64,000 nt of DNA from Drosophila persimilis (Eukaryota; Arthropoda; Insecta; Diptera; Drosophilidae), in the NCBI RefSeq assembly GCF_003286085.1, contig NW_020825711.1:1-64000 (forward strand), given 5' to 3'. Every line of letters begins with the position of its first letter. The first letter of the stretch is position 1. Shown one piece after another: positions 32,829-43,972 of this stretch. The notes beneath the pieces are model-generated. The model was not told the origin of the DNA. It made no database searches and worked only from the letters and a program-made list of their open reading frames with translations. The position numbers were made by a program, and so were the translations under genes.

Positions 32829-34777
32829 TGAAGTGGCCAATGGGTCGCATCATTAAGACATATCCTGGACAGGACAACCACGTACGAGTGGTTGACGTTA
32901 AGACAGCATTTGGCGTATACAAGCGCCCGATCACTCGTCTAGCGCCGCTCTTTCCAGAAGATGTGGCAATCAAACGTTCCCACAACGTGATCAGTGACAC
33001 CACGGAGATTGATGAGCCACCCACACAGCGAACAACAAAATTGTCACCTACATTAACATCAACATTAGTGGTGCTGTTGCTCATGCTTCCATTAGCATTG
33101 TCACAGTCAATAAATGTGACACAATTCGCAAACAAGCCTGGAATATTCTATGAGAAACTTGGAACATCAAGAATAGCAACGTCTGAGTGGACCATGATCG
33201 TATACTATGACTATTGGAAGGATATGCAACTAATGTCTGCTGGAATTTCAGAGTTACGATACATGTGCCCTGAATTAAAAAATGTTCCGGCATGTAACTC
33301 CATAGTTCAACACTTTCAACATGTGCATTACGAGCTACAAGCAGGAAGCGTTTTACTGAAAAACTCTCGAAAACGCAGATCGCCGCTGGACATTATAGGA
33401 AATGTAGCAAGCAGTCTTTTTGGTGTTCTCTACGCAAAACACGCAGAAGAGATGACTCAAGTAATTGAGAAAGTGAAAACCAATGAAGACTTTCTACTAC
33501 ATCTGCTCCAAAACCAAACATCAATTGTCGACGCGACAATAAACGTAGTCAGAAAAGACAATGTAACAACTGATAATCGCCTAAAAGTTTTGGAACAGCA
33601 TATGGCTACTATCAACCGAGAAAGAGGGTCATATCACAGCGATCATCTGACTCAAGCGTACTTAGGACTAATAGCACAATTAACCCTGCTCACAACAACT
33701 CTCCAACGAATGCAGACCGACATATCTGATGTCCTAATCGGTATTCATCATCGGAGAATAAGCTCCACGCTGGTGTCTCCCGAGCAACTAATAGACCAAC
33801 TAGACCAGATACGGGATAATTTGCCACAAGATCAAATGCTGCCGGTCACAACGAAGGAGGTGATTCAACTATACAGAATCATGCGAGCCGAAGGAACCCC
33901 GACTGCAAAACACGTCATCTTCAAGCTGACGCTACCGCTGGTCTCAACAGCTCAGCTCGAAGTTTTCAGCATCATCCCAATTCCGTTTTGGGATTCAACA
34001 AGCTGGAGTCTATTTGACCTCAGAACCACCATAGTAACGGTGAAAATCCACCGAGACCAGTTCATGGGCACTACCCAAGAAGAATTCCGACGTTGTCTTA
34101 AAGTACACAACGAGGAGTTAATCTGCTTTGACCATCAGACGATCTTCAATGTGGACAATTGCTGTGAGTTTCAACTGTTTAACAATAAAACAGAAACACT
34201 CTGTCAGGTAACACACACAAAGGATGACACGGTGTGGCTAAAAACTCAGCATCCAAATAAATGGATCTTCGCAACGCATTCTACAACTAAACTTCAAGCA
34301 GTATGCAACGGAGTTCCGACAACCATAACACTGAAAGGAACTGGTCTACTCTCCATATCCCCTGGTTGCACTGCTCGCATTACTGAAGTAAGCATCAGCA
34401 CCTTCAGCACCACAATTAGCGAAGTAAAATCGACTTACACTCGGTTTGGCGACGTGAGCCCACCGAAGACATCACCCTCGCCATTAATGTGGCAACTGAA
34501 GAACCAGACATCAGACTTTCATCAAGAACTTGATGATCTACGCCAGCAACTATCAACCATCAATCATCACGAGCTGCCACACCATCTCACCACCGTGCAG
34601 CACCATCAACTCGCGGCTTACGCAACCCTAGCAATATTAATTCTATTGATCATTGCCTTCATTTTCCGGGAGAAGTATCTAATATGGAAACCAAGGCCAT
34701 CAAATCACGATCCAGCCATGTCATCACCCCCTATACCCCTTGCACGCCGGTTTGCCGTCGACTTGAGCGATGGTTGA
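32801..34777 (+). CDS. env: Element D: integrase tail fused to baculovirus F-like env
   Basis: The 658-codon frame starts with about 55 residues of integrase C-terminus (VRVVDVKTAFGVYKRPI). A hydrophobic segment (residues 85-101) that can act as internal signal follows. A basic Arg-Lys-Arg-Arg site stands at 190-193, followed by a fusion-peptide-like segment. A heptad-rich region lies at about 210-260, and a C-terminal membrane anchor at about 605-623 precedes a short basic tail. The layout is that of Baculo_F-type envelope proteins, as found in roo and errantiviruses. The env part has no stop or frame break; the fusion to integrase is natural for roo, so the Met used here is not a natural start. 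Confidence 0.82.
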   Translation: MVKKDNLPVMKWPMGRIIKTYPGQDNHVRVVDVKTAFGVYKRPITRLAPLFPEDVAIKRSHNVISDTTEIDEPPTQRTTKLSPTLTSTLVVLLLMLPLALSQSINVTQFANKPGIFYEKLGTSRIATSEWTMIVYYDYWKDMQLMSAGISELRYMCPELKNVPACNSIVQHFQHVHYELQAGSVLLKNSRKRRSPLDIIGNVASSLFGVLYAKHAEEMTQVIEKVKTNEDFLLHLLQNQTSIVDATINVVRKDNVTTDNRLKVLEQHMATINRERGSYHSDHLTQAYLGLIAQLTLLTTTLQRMQTDISDVLIGIHHRRISSTLVSPEQLIDQLDQIRDNLPQDQMLPVTTKEVIQLYRIMRAEGTPTAKHVIFKLTLPLVSTAQLEVFSIIPIPFWDSTSWSLFDLRTTIVTVKIHRDQFMGTTQEEFRRCLKVHNEELICFDHQTIFNVDNCCEFQLFNNKTETLCQVTHTKDDTVWLKTQHPNKWIFATHSTTKLQAVCNGVPTTITLKGTGLLSISPGCTARITEVSISTFSTTISEVKSTYTRFGDVSPPKTSPSPLMWQLKNQTSDFHQELDDLRQQLSTINHHELPHHLTTVQHHQLAAYATLAILILLIIAFIFREKYLIWKPRPSNHDPAMSSPPIPLARRFAVDLSDG

Positions 34778-34789
34778 ACACCAGTTCAA

Positions 34790-35383
34790 CGGCCGGGAGA
34801 ATGTTCAGCCACAGACATGTATTTAATGAATATTAGGAATATACAGTGCAATCTCATACACAAATACTCATAAATAAAATTGTCCATGTCACTTCATGTG
34901 AATGAATATGACGACACGAAAAATACATTAGCAACTAAGAATAGACAATAGCACTTGTATACTCGAACCCACCAAAAGGGATCAAGCAATAAACTATCTA
35001 CTTTATTGCTGCCAAGTACCTAAGTAAATACACTGAAATATAACCCCCGCACAGAGTAAGTGTACCCAATCTAAAAATACACTCACAAGGAGCCTGTGCG
35101 TTCCTTCCCATAGAATAAGAGTACCACTGCTAGCTATATAAGGAGATGCATTTGTTCAATAAAACTCAGTATCAGAAAAAGTACCATAGCTGCCTGTCAC
35201 TCATCTTCCATCGCAATCATCAGGGGCTGTCGCCGTGTCTTCAGATCCTCCCTTGCGCACCGTAGGATACCCACTCCGCAGTCCAACTGGTTCAAGTTCT
35301 AGTTGCGACGACCAAACTGTAGACGGTTTATGTACCGAATGCAACCCAGCTTCCTACACACACACACACACACATTAACAACA
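34790..35383 (+). repeat. Polypurine tract and 3' LTR of element D
   Basis: GGCCGGGAGAA is followed by TGTTCAGCCACAG at 34,802, similar to the TGTTCA start I recall for roo. Within the LTR there is a TATA box (CTATATAAGG at about 35,135), an AATAAAA signal at 35,158 and a CA microsatellite (35,355-35,374). The right border, near AACAACA at 35,383, is uncertain because no second LTR is present. Confidence 0.65.
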
Positions 35384-35610
35384 TCTTTCACCTGAACTGC
35401 GGTAACATTAATAAATTTTCATTATTTTCGGGGGAAAATTGAAATATCCCCTTGGCTTATAATAGGTTAATCGGAGGATCCAAGGATTGGAAACTATATT
35501 GCTATATTTTGGTATTCCGTCGAATATTATTAGCTATATAGAACATTTAACCATGCGCACATAATTTTATCCGATTAATGAATCTATTTTCCACTTGACT
35601 TGCTGATTTT
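35384..35610. other. Short AT-rich spacer, no feature seen
   Basis: The 227 bases between the roo-like LTR and the first of two tandem DINEs show no ORF or repeat that I recognise. Confidence 0.5.
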
Positions 35611-36746
35611 TATACCCGATACTCAAAATGAGTATTGGGGTATATTAGATTTGTGGTGAAAGTGGATGTGTGTAACGTCCAGAAGGAATCGTTTCCGACC
35701 CCATAAAGTATACATATTCTTGATCAGCATCAATAGCCGAGTCGATTGAGCCCTGTCTGTCTGTCCGTCTGTCCGTCCGTCCGTCCATCCGTCCGTCCGT
35801 CCGTCCGTCCGTCCGTCCCGTCCTAGCAGCGCCTAGCAAAGACTATAAGAGCTAGAGCAACCATGTTTTGGATCCAGACTTCTGTGATATGTCACTGCTA
35901 CAAAAATATTTCAAAACTTCGCCCCGCCCACTTCCGCCCCCACAAAGGACGAAAATCTGTGGCATCCACAATTTCGACGATACGAGAAAACTAAAAACGC
36001 AGAATCGTAGAAGATGACTATATCTTCTAGAGTGCAAAATCTCCACCAGATCGTATAATTATTATAGCCTGAATCAAGAAAACAATTTCATTCCTTCTCG
36101 CTCTGTCTCTCTCTCTAACACACAGGTTTCATGGTCGGCTTTGTTAATTGCAAAATATGAGTTCAAGGATCTCAGAACCCATAAGAGCCAGAGCAACCAA
36201 ATTTGGTATCCACACTCCTGTGATATCGGACCTTATCCGTTTCGTGTCCAAATTTTGCCACACCCCCTTCCGCCCCCGAAAACGACGAAAATCTGGGGCA
36301 TCCACAAATCTCAGAGACTATTAAGGCTAGAGTAACCAAATTTGGTATCCGCACTCCTGTTAGATCTCACTATAAAACGTATATCTCAAAATTTCGCCCC
36401 ACCCCCTTCCGCCCCCACAAAGGACGAAAATCTGTTGCATCCACAATATTACAGATTCGAGAAAATTAAAAACGCAGAATCATAGATAATGACCATATCT
36501 ATCAGATTGCTGAATCTGAATGAGATCAGATTAGTTTTATAGCCAAAAGGAACAAATCAATTTTCAGTGGCTACGCAGCGCCCGACGTCACGATCAGACT
36601 TATTTTCTGTCTCTCTCGCATGCACTCTTTGTCGTGTTGTTTAATATTAGCGGCGTCTGCCGGAGGAGAGCCATACTGACTTAGTATCGGGTATAACTGT
36701 AGAGATGCGGTGTCCGCAGCAACTCACAACGTTCCCCCTCGTTTTT
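35611..36746 (+). mobile_element. DINE-1/Helentron-like repeat with expanded GTCC tract
   Basis: This 1.14-kb copy has both ends. Its GTCY core (35,755-35,819) is expanded to about 16 tetramer units, mostly GTCC. The variable second block with the GGTTTCATGGTCGG segment matches copies at 36,747 and on the minus strand at 45-47 kb, defining a subfamily distinct from the copies at 2.3, 9.7 and 11 kb. Confidence 0.84.
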
Positions 36747-37836
36747 TATACCCGATACTCAAAATGAGTATTGGGGTATATTAGAGATGTGGTAAAAGTG
36801 TATGTGTGTAACGTCCAGAAGGAATCGTTTCCGACCCCATAAAGTATATATATTCTTGATCAGCATCAATAGCCGAGTCGATTGAGCCATGTCTATCTGT
36901 CCGTCCGTCCGTCTGTCCGTCTGTCCGTCCCCTTCAGCGCCTAGTGCTCAAAGACTATAAGAGCTAGAGCAACGATGTTTTGGATCCAGACTTCTGTGAT
37001 ATGTCACTGCTACAAAAATATTTCAAAACTTTGGCCCGCCCACTTCCGCCCCCACAAAGGGCGAAAATCTGTGGCATCCACAATTTCGACGATACGAGAA
37101 AACTAAAATCAGAATCGTAGAAGATGACTATATCTTCTAGAGTGCAAAATCTGAACCAGATCGTATAATTATTACAGCCAGAATCACGAAAACAGTTTCA
37201 ATCTTTCTCGCTCTGTCTCACTCTAACACACAGGTTTCATGGTCGGTTTTGCCAATTGCAAAATATGAGTTCAAGGATCTCAGAACCCATAAGAGCTAGA
37301 GCAACCAAATTTGGTATCCACACTCCTGTGATATCGGACCTTGACCGTTTTGTGTCAAAATTTCGCCACACCCCCTTTCGCCCCTGCAAAGGACGAAAAT
37401 CTGGGGCAACCACAAATCTCAGAGACTATTAAGGCTAGAGTAACCAAATTTGGTACACACACTCCTTTAAGATGTCACTATAAAACGTATATCTCATCCG
37501 CCCCCACAAAGGACGAAAATCTGTTGCATCCACAATATTGCAGATTCGAGAAAACTAAAAACGCAGAATCATAGAGAATGACTATATCTATCCGGTTGCT
37601 GAATTTGGATCAGATCAGATAATTTTTGTAGCCAAAAGGAACAAATCAATTTGCATTGGCTACGCAGCGCCCGACGTCACGCTCAGACTGATTTTCTGTC
37701 TCTCTCGCACGCATTCTTTGTCGTGTCGTTTAATATTAAAGCGGCGTCTGCCGGAGGAGAGCCATACTGACTTAGTATCGGGTATAACTGTAGAGTTGCG
37801 GTGTCCGCAGCAACTCACAACGTTCCCCCTCGTTTT
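36747..37836 (+). mobile_element. DINE-1/Helentron-like repeat, tandem neighbour
   Basis: It begins directly after the poly-T end of the preceding copy, in the same orientation, forming a head-to-tail pair. About 40 bp are missing in the last block near 37,495 compared with its neighbour. Confidence 0.84.
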
Positions 37837-38082
37837 TCTTTTAAATTTATTATATATATAAATAAATATTGCTAATACTGTAACAGGTAACGAAGCAGGA
37901 GGCTAGGATCTGAAACGGTAGACGAGCAGATGGAGGGTATGATCGAGATCCATTGCTGCCGATCTCATGGTTAGTCGGGTAGAGTGGGGGGTGGGGTAGG
38001 GAGAGATCGCGTCACGATCGTGTGCGGTTCAAGGTTCAGACGGAAGAAATTTACAGAGAAATGATAGTGTAGGGAGATGAGT
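37837..38082. other. Flank of the LINE insertion, unidentified
   Basis: An AT-rich start is followed by G-rich unique sequence with no ORF. Together with 43,403 onwards it was one continuous sequence before the LINE inserted, as shown by the 11-bp target duplication. Confidence 0.5.
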
Positions 38083-38093
38083 CAGCGGAACTA
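38083..38093. repeat. Target site duplication of the LINE, 3' side
   Basis: CAGCGGAACTA occurs here directly next to the LINE tail and again at 43,392-43,402 next to the LINE 5' end. Confidence 0.85.
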
Positions 38094-38114
38094 GGTTAGG
38101 TTAGGTTGAGGCGG
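38094..38114 (-). repeat. 3' tail of the LINE, AACCT repeats
   Basis: On the minus strand the element ends in about three AACCT units (CCTCAACCTAACCTAACC) directly before the target duplication. LOA-type elements are known to end in short tandem repeats rather than poly-A. Confidence 0.75.
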
Positions 38115-38211
38115 CTGCCGGGCTCGCTCGGAGCCCGTCAGACTTAGGCCGGTTTCGGCCCGTTGTGATACCGCATAGGATCATTTCCTTCCTGCGTTGT
38201 GAGACTTCCTA

Positions 38212-41200
38212 TCAGCAATTATCCCATCCAGATGCTCTCACAAAGTTCGCTATCCTTCTGGGACATAGTTTGGACATCTCTGAGATGTCATGTAGAAAGG
38301 CTGAGCCCAGGTGCTGTAGCCTTCTTCTGCTGAGAGCCGGGCAGGAGCAGAACAGATGTTCCACTGTCTCCTCCTCTTCCTCGTCTCTACAGCTGCGACA
38401 AAAATCGTTATGTGGGGCCCCCAGCCTGTTAGCGTGGGTGCCTATTAGCCAGTGTCCCGTGAGGGAACGTGTGACTACGCTGCACCTTTTCCTGCTTAAC
38501 TTGAGGAGCTCGGAGGTGCGCTTCATGTCCATGGTCGGCCATGTTTGCCGAGTTGTGCGACATCGTGGCACTGTTTGCCACATATCGTTTTTTAGTCGCT
38601 TGTATTGTTCCCTTATGATGAGCTTACAGGTGGCCATTGGCATACAGATATCCTCCTTGTCTTGGAGAAGGGGGATTGTAGTGCCAGATCTGGCCAGCTC
38701 GTCCGCTATACAGTTGCCCTCGATGTCCCGGTGGCCCGGGACCCAAATTAGGCTAATAGCAAATTGCTGAGCCATCTCGTGCAGAGATTTGCGACAGTCT
38801 GCCACGGTGGCCGAGTTCGAGGAAATCGCGCTTAGCGATATGATCGCAGCCTGGCTGTCGCTATAAATGTTTAGCTTGGTTGCCGTGACGGCAGCCGCTT
38901 GTAGGCAGTCTAGTGCCTCCCTGATTGCTATGACTTCCGCTTGAAAGACACTGCAATGATCTGGGAGTCTGAAGGAATGCCTTATGTTTAGCTGTTCAGA
39001 GTAGATTCCCCCTCCGACTCTGTCGTCCAGCTTTGATCCATCTGTGAAGATGCTTATGGCCCCATCAGGGCCTGGGAATCCCTCGAGCCATTCGCCTCTA
39101 TGAGGGATGATTGTGTCGAAGGGAGTGTCTGTATACTCTCTTGGAACTTGGTAGTCTGTTTTTGAGGGGACGGTACTGCTATTTAATATGGCTGAGTGAC
39201 CTATGCACTGTGTCACCCATTGATCTGAGTCTCTTAGACGTATTGCTGCTGCTTGTGCCCGTTCCTTCCCTGCGAGTTCAAGGCTCTGTAGGCATAGGAT
39301 GGCATTTAGCGCATCATTTGGGGTGGTGCGGAGAGCTCCGCTGATGCATAGGGCGGCAGTCCGCTGGACTTTGCCCAGTTGCTTGGTGATCGCCCTTTTT
39401 GATAGGGCTGGCCACCACACCGTAACTACGTAGAGTAGTATTGGTCTAACTATAGCTTGGTATATGCATTGGACTATGCTTGGGATCATACCCCATCTTA
39501 GCCCAATAGCTTTTTTGCATGTATAGAGTGCAGTCATTGCCTTCTTCACTCTGTCTTTGACATTCAGGTTCCAGCTAAGCTTCTTGTCAATTACCAACCC
39601 TAAGTAACTGGCACTGTCGCTAAAGGAGAGCCTGCATCCTTGTAGTATTGGAGGGTTGAGAGGCGGGACCTTGTATTTATTTGTGAATAATACGAGTTCC
39701 GTTTTTGAGGGATTTACTCCCAGACCGCGCGATTCCGTCCAATCCGACAGTTGCGCTAGCTTTGTGGACATTAAGTCGCACAGTGTTTGGGGGTATTTCC
39801 CCGAGAAAATAATCGCAACGTCATCCGCATAGGCCACGACTTTGCAGCCCCCCCCCCCCTCCAGGTCCCATAGAATCTTGTTGACTGCTATGTTCCACAG
39901 AAGAGGAGACAGGACACCACCTTGCGGGGTGCCTCTGTTGACATACCTTGACTGGGCGGACGATCCCATCGATGATGTCACCGTCCTGCATGTGAGCAAT
40001 TGATCAATGAGCATCACCAAGTGACGGTCCACCCCCAGGTCAGTCAGGGCTTCTGTAATGGCACCCGGTACAACGTTGTTGAAAGCTCCCTCAATATCGA
40101 GAAAGGCTATGAGTGAGTACTCTTTGTGATGCAGAGATTTCTCTACCGCAGAGATCACTTCATGAAGAGCCGTTTCCGTGGATTTTCCTTTCCGGTAGGC
40201 ATGCTGTGCGCCTGACAGCAACTGAGGGTGTATAGTTGTCCTCAGTTGCAGCCCGACGAGTCTCTCAAAGGTTTTTAGGAGGAAGGACGATAGGCTGATT
40301 GGTCTAAAGTCTTTTGCAGCTGAGTGCGAGGCTTTCCCAGCTTTGGGAATGAAGACTATCTTTGCCTTAAGCCATGTTCGCGGGATTGTACCCACAGCCA
40401 GTATCTTCCTGAAGATACCTTGTAGCCAGTTTATGGCCGTATCCCCGGCCTTCTGAAGTTGGGCCGGGATTACCTGGTCTGGGCCTGGCGATTTGAACGG
40501 GTTGAAGCTGTTTATTGCCCAGCTTATGTTACGTTTTGTGAGGATGTGATCCATCGAGGTTACCGGTCCCTCTCCTGGAAGATGTGCCGTCTCGATGGTT
40601 GTGCACCCTGGAAAATGTGTGTCTAGTAGAATGTGCAGGGACTCCTCACTGGAGTTAGTCCACGTGCCGTCATTCCTTTTAAGATACCCTACCGAGGGGT
40701 TAGTTTTTGAGAGAATCTTGCGAAGCCTTGCGGCCTCTGATGTTTCCTCAATTTCCGAGCAAAATTTTTGCCAAGAGGCCCTTTTTGCTTTCCTTGTTTC
40801 CTTTTTATATAGTGACAGACTGATTTTATAGTCTGCCCAGTGGCTCTCCTCGTTCGCGCTTTTGGCCCTGTTGAAAAGGGTCCTGCAGCTTTTACGTAGG
40901 ATGTCTATTTGTTTTGACCACCAGGGGGGTTTCTTTTTCCCCCTAGGTTTGCTAGAGGGGCATGCTGCCGCGAAGGCTTTGTTGCATGCCTCTGTGAACC
41001 TGTTCACTAGGCGAGGGGAGTAAGTCCTCCAGGGCTGAGCTATATTTTTCCCAGTTGGCTTTCCTGGGATTAATATAGTCCTTAGGTTTCGGACACTCGA
41101 GGGATAGTGTGGTCTCGATGTATCTGTGGTCAGAGAAGGAGTGGTCATCAAGGACTTGCCAACTCTTGACTATGTCTAACAGGTTGGAAGACACTAGGGT

Positions 41201-41673
41201 GATGTCAATAACCTCCTGTCGATTTTTAATTATAAAAGTGGGGTCGTTGCCCCGATTACAAATAAATAGATTTGAGTTAAGGATGAAGCTGAAAAGTGAC
41301 TCACCCCTTACATTTGTGTTCGAGCTCCCCCATTGAGTGTGGTGAGCGTTGGCATCGCAACCTATTAATAGGTCTATGTCCGACCTCTCGCTGTCGCTGG
41401 CTAGTTTGCGAACAAGGTCGTTGGGGGGATCGTTTCCCTCATGGGCCATGTAGGACGACATCAGCCTTGAGCTACAATTATCTTGTACTCCTTCGACCCT
41501 AATCCACAAACCTTGTCTCCCACTATCCAAGGTTCCTGGATCAGGGCTACGTCTGCTCCGCTCTCTTCGAGGCGGAGTATAAGAGCAGCGGATGCTGCTT
41601 TACAGTGGTGGAGATTGATCTGAAGGAGCCTCAGGGACATCCTTAGTGTTCTCCACCACTGTAATGTCGGCAT
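38212..41673 (-). pseudogene. LINE ORF2: endonuclease, reverse transcriptase, RNase H
   Basis: The reading starts at ATG 41,673 with the first part of the apurinic-type endonuclease (QINLHH, LIQEPW). A frame break near 41,470 leads to the frame 41,530-40,952 with the rest of the endonuclease (GCDANAHH, IDITL, SDHRYI). A second break near 41,020 leads to the 979-codon frame. This has RT boxes (FIPKAGK, RPISL, LDIEGAFNNV, GTPQGGVLSPLLWN, AYADDVAI), RNase H (FTDGSK, AIREALDCL, YSDSQAA, WVPGHRDIEGNCIADELAR) and a C-terminal Cys-Arg-Ser-Cys...His...Cys motif. RT and RNase H catalytic residues are intact, but the two breaks make the copy inactive. Confidence 0.88.
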
Positions 41674-41788
41674 CCGGATCGTCCTCGACTTCCTCGTGGC
41701 AACACATCGCCTCGAAGTCGCATCTCAGCGTGCCATCGGTGGAGTAGCCCTCTGGGTCTATCTCTGTGTGATCGTCGGGTGCTTCGAT

Positions 41789-43073
41789 CTATTGGCCGCC
41801 GCATCGGACTTGTAGACCTTTACGGTCACAGAGCTGAACCCAAAATTGAGCCTCAATCGGGGCCAGCGACTCTTTGTTGAGGACGACCACCGCCTGGTTT
41901 GTGGGGCCCTGTGTCGTCTCAACTTTGACCACCTTCCAATCCGCTGTTGGGAGGTGGGGGTTGCATCTTTGCAGCATTTTTAGGATGCGCTCCGGCTCCT
42001 TCATGGAGGCGGGCACCCAGACTCTCGCCCTTGGTCTACTGGGCACTTCGCTCCAGTCTACAGCGACGAGCTTCGCCCCTGGGTAGACTTCCCCGACTTG
42101 CGCTACCGCTGCTTTGTACAGCTGTACGGAGCGCTCATCTTCACAGGCTACGATTTTTATGCAGCCCTGGTACCAGCCCATGTCTCTGCAGACGGGGGGG
42201 GGGGGGGGGGGGTCCAGGCTGCTTTTCCAACAGCTCGAAGCAGCGGTCGGCCAGTGCCGCTTCCACCCACTTCCACTGGTTCCTAGGGATCCGGGAGTCC
42301 ACGCTGCCTTTGTCCAGGACGCCAATTAGCGTCCTTTCTCTGGCAATCTGCGCGAACGATGCGTTAGGCAGCACTCTGGAGCGCTTCGGTGTCGGCCCCG
42401 GAGTCTCCTGCGAGCGCTGCCTTTTTTGCTGAGGGGCTTCCTTCTTCGGTGCTTCCTTGCCAAAGTTCGGCAGCACCTTCGAGGCCCACTCGACCTTCTT
42501 AATCCATTTGTCCGTCGGGCTGGACATCTGGCTTGCGTTCTGCCGACGGAGTATGTTGCCAGCACTCCTTCTGTCGGCATATGTAAAGGATTTGGCTTTG
42601 ACACTAGTAGATGGTGACTCATCCCCCTCCACTTTACCAGCAGGCAGAGCAGCCGCAGGATTGCATAGCCACTCTGCCAAGGTACCGGTTTTGGGAGCCA
42701 ATTCACCACCCACCCCGACACCGGGATGGGACCCCTTTGGGCTCTCCCTAGCATCTTCCGCCGCGCAGGTTTTCCCTGCTGATTTGCGGGTCGGGCCAGG
42801 CCTTTGGGCCGCTGCCTTCCCCTGTTTGGGATTGCTCCCTGTTGGCATTTGGGGAGTGCCAGACTCATTTTGTTTGTTTTTAAATTCTTCCATTCTTTTC
42901 CCACGAGCTGCAGAGAAGGGGTACGGTCCGTCCGGGCAGAGATCCACGTTGCCCGGATAAGGCATACTTAGAACAGGGGGCTGCCAAGTCCCTGAGCTCT
43001 CCGTTAACGACTGGGCTAGTTTTATATACCGGGCCCCCAGCCAGGCTGACTCTCGGCACGGGTCGAATAACAC
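41789..43073 (-). pseudogene. LINE ORF1 (nucleic-acid-binding protein), frameshifted at a G run
   Basis: The upstream frame (43,073 to about 42,190) is Pro-, Lys- and Ser-rich and low in complexity. It is shifted at the G17 run (42,195-42,212) into the frame that encodes the C-terminal globular domain (about 42,190-41,789; Gly-Cys-Ile-Lys-Ile-Val, Arg-Val-Trp-Val-Pro). That domain resembles the RRM-like DUF4780-type region I recall in ORF1 of LOA elements. The start is uncertain: ATG 43,073 or one about 60 codons later. ORF1 would bind the element RNA. Confidence 0.65.
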
Positions 43074-43391
43074 TCTTAGTCCGGCCCGGTGTGAGCTGAA
43101 TGTGGGGGGTTGGGATGTGGGTAGGTAGTGTGTAGGGATAGGGGAGTGTGTGAGCTACTTATACGAGGCGGCACCACAAGCGCATCGTCAGTGTTGCTAC
43201 TCCGCGAACACCCGCTGGCTGTCCGGGGCTGCTTATTTTCGGTACTCTCCCTAGGGATGTCCGATTATTCGCAGCTGACCTACCTATATGACCTGTATAT
43301 AGGTAGGTCGTTCGCTATCCGCAACCTGCGACCCGTCCGGTGGCCTCAGCTAGGCCCCCTTTGAGCCACCTCACGAGCTCATCAGACCAGA

Positions 43392-43402
43392 CAGCGGAAC
43401 TA
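43392..43402. repeat. Target site duplication of the LINE, 5' side
   Basis: CAGCGGAACTA matches 38,083-38,093 exactly and marks the 5' end of the LINE at 43,391. Confidence 0.85.
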
Positions 43403-43972
43403 ATTCGAGCGGGAATTGCTTGCGGTGTCATTGCAACTCGGTATGCCCACCCTTCCTTGATCGCACCGGTCCAAATAGGCTGAGTAATGGGTAACGATCC
43501 CTAAAATAAACGCTCTACTTCTGCTAGGTTACGTCATCTCGGCGCCACATGATCCTTAATAACGGCAACAATTAACGGGAATTCATTACAAACAGTTTAT
43601 TCATTAAACTTTTCTACAAGCTCTCATGGCTGCTAAGTGGTTATATATATATAAAGGCTACTAAAGTAATAAGGAAAATATGTTCAAATAAGCTGCAATT
43701 AAGATTAATTATATATATAAAAATATCATGATGAAAGATCCTATTAGACTAGGGTCAACTAATTATAAAGAGTAAATTCAGGAATAATGGTAATTACGTT
43801 ACACAAATATAAATATATTCGAAAGGTTTTCAGTTTAATTGTGTAACAAGTCAACGATATATTTCTATACGTCAGTAGGGGATGGATTGGAGGGGATGTC
43901 GAGGTCACTGCCGGTGGGGATTCTCTGGTTCCGTGCTCATTCGGTAACTTGTGGGGGGGGGGGGGGGGGGGG
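43403..43972. other. Unidentified non-coding DNA ending in a G22 run
   Basis: AT-rich sequence with no ORF of note. A run of about 22 G (43,953-43,974) stands exactly at the left edge of the tandem duplication that follows. This may be a real mononucleotide repeat or an assembly or sequencing artefact. Confidence 0.5.

Larger units (their letters stand above)
31019..35383 (+). mobile_element. Roo-like BEL element D with env, 5'-truncated
   Basis: Element D begins within RT and carries RNase H, integrase, an env domain fused downstream of integrase, a polypurine tract and a 3' LTR starting TGTTCA. Env fused to a BEL polyprotein is characteristic of roo (established knowledge). The 5' LTR, gag, protease and most of RT are missing; frameshifts and a deletion affect pol. 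Confidence 0.82.
38094..43391 (-). mobile_element. LOA-clade non-LTR retrotransposon (Bilbo/Trim/Baggins-like), about 5.3 kb
   Basis: A LINE on the minus strand bounded by an 11-bp target duplication. It has ORF1 with a C-terminal nucleic-acid-binding type domain and ORF2 with endonuclease, reverse transcriptase, RNase H and a terminal Cys/His motif. Having RNase H after RT, with these RT spacings, fits the LOA clade (established knowledge); the closest family is recalled, not tested. The 3' tail is a short run of AACCT repeats rather than poly-A. It appears full length but has frame breaks in both ORFs. Confidence 0.85.

Noticed and set aside
35755-35819. GTCY tetramer arrays as a CRISPR-like or satellite array
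   Set aside because: They are the microsatellite core of DINE copies, without spacers, and occur at the same place in each copy.
38094-38109. AACCT repeats as telomeric DNA
   Set aside because: Only about three units, located between the LINE 3' end and its target duplication; they are the LINE tail.
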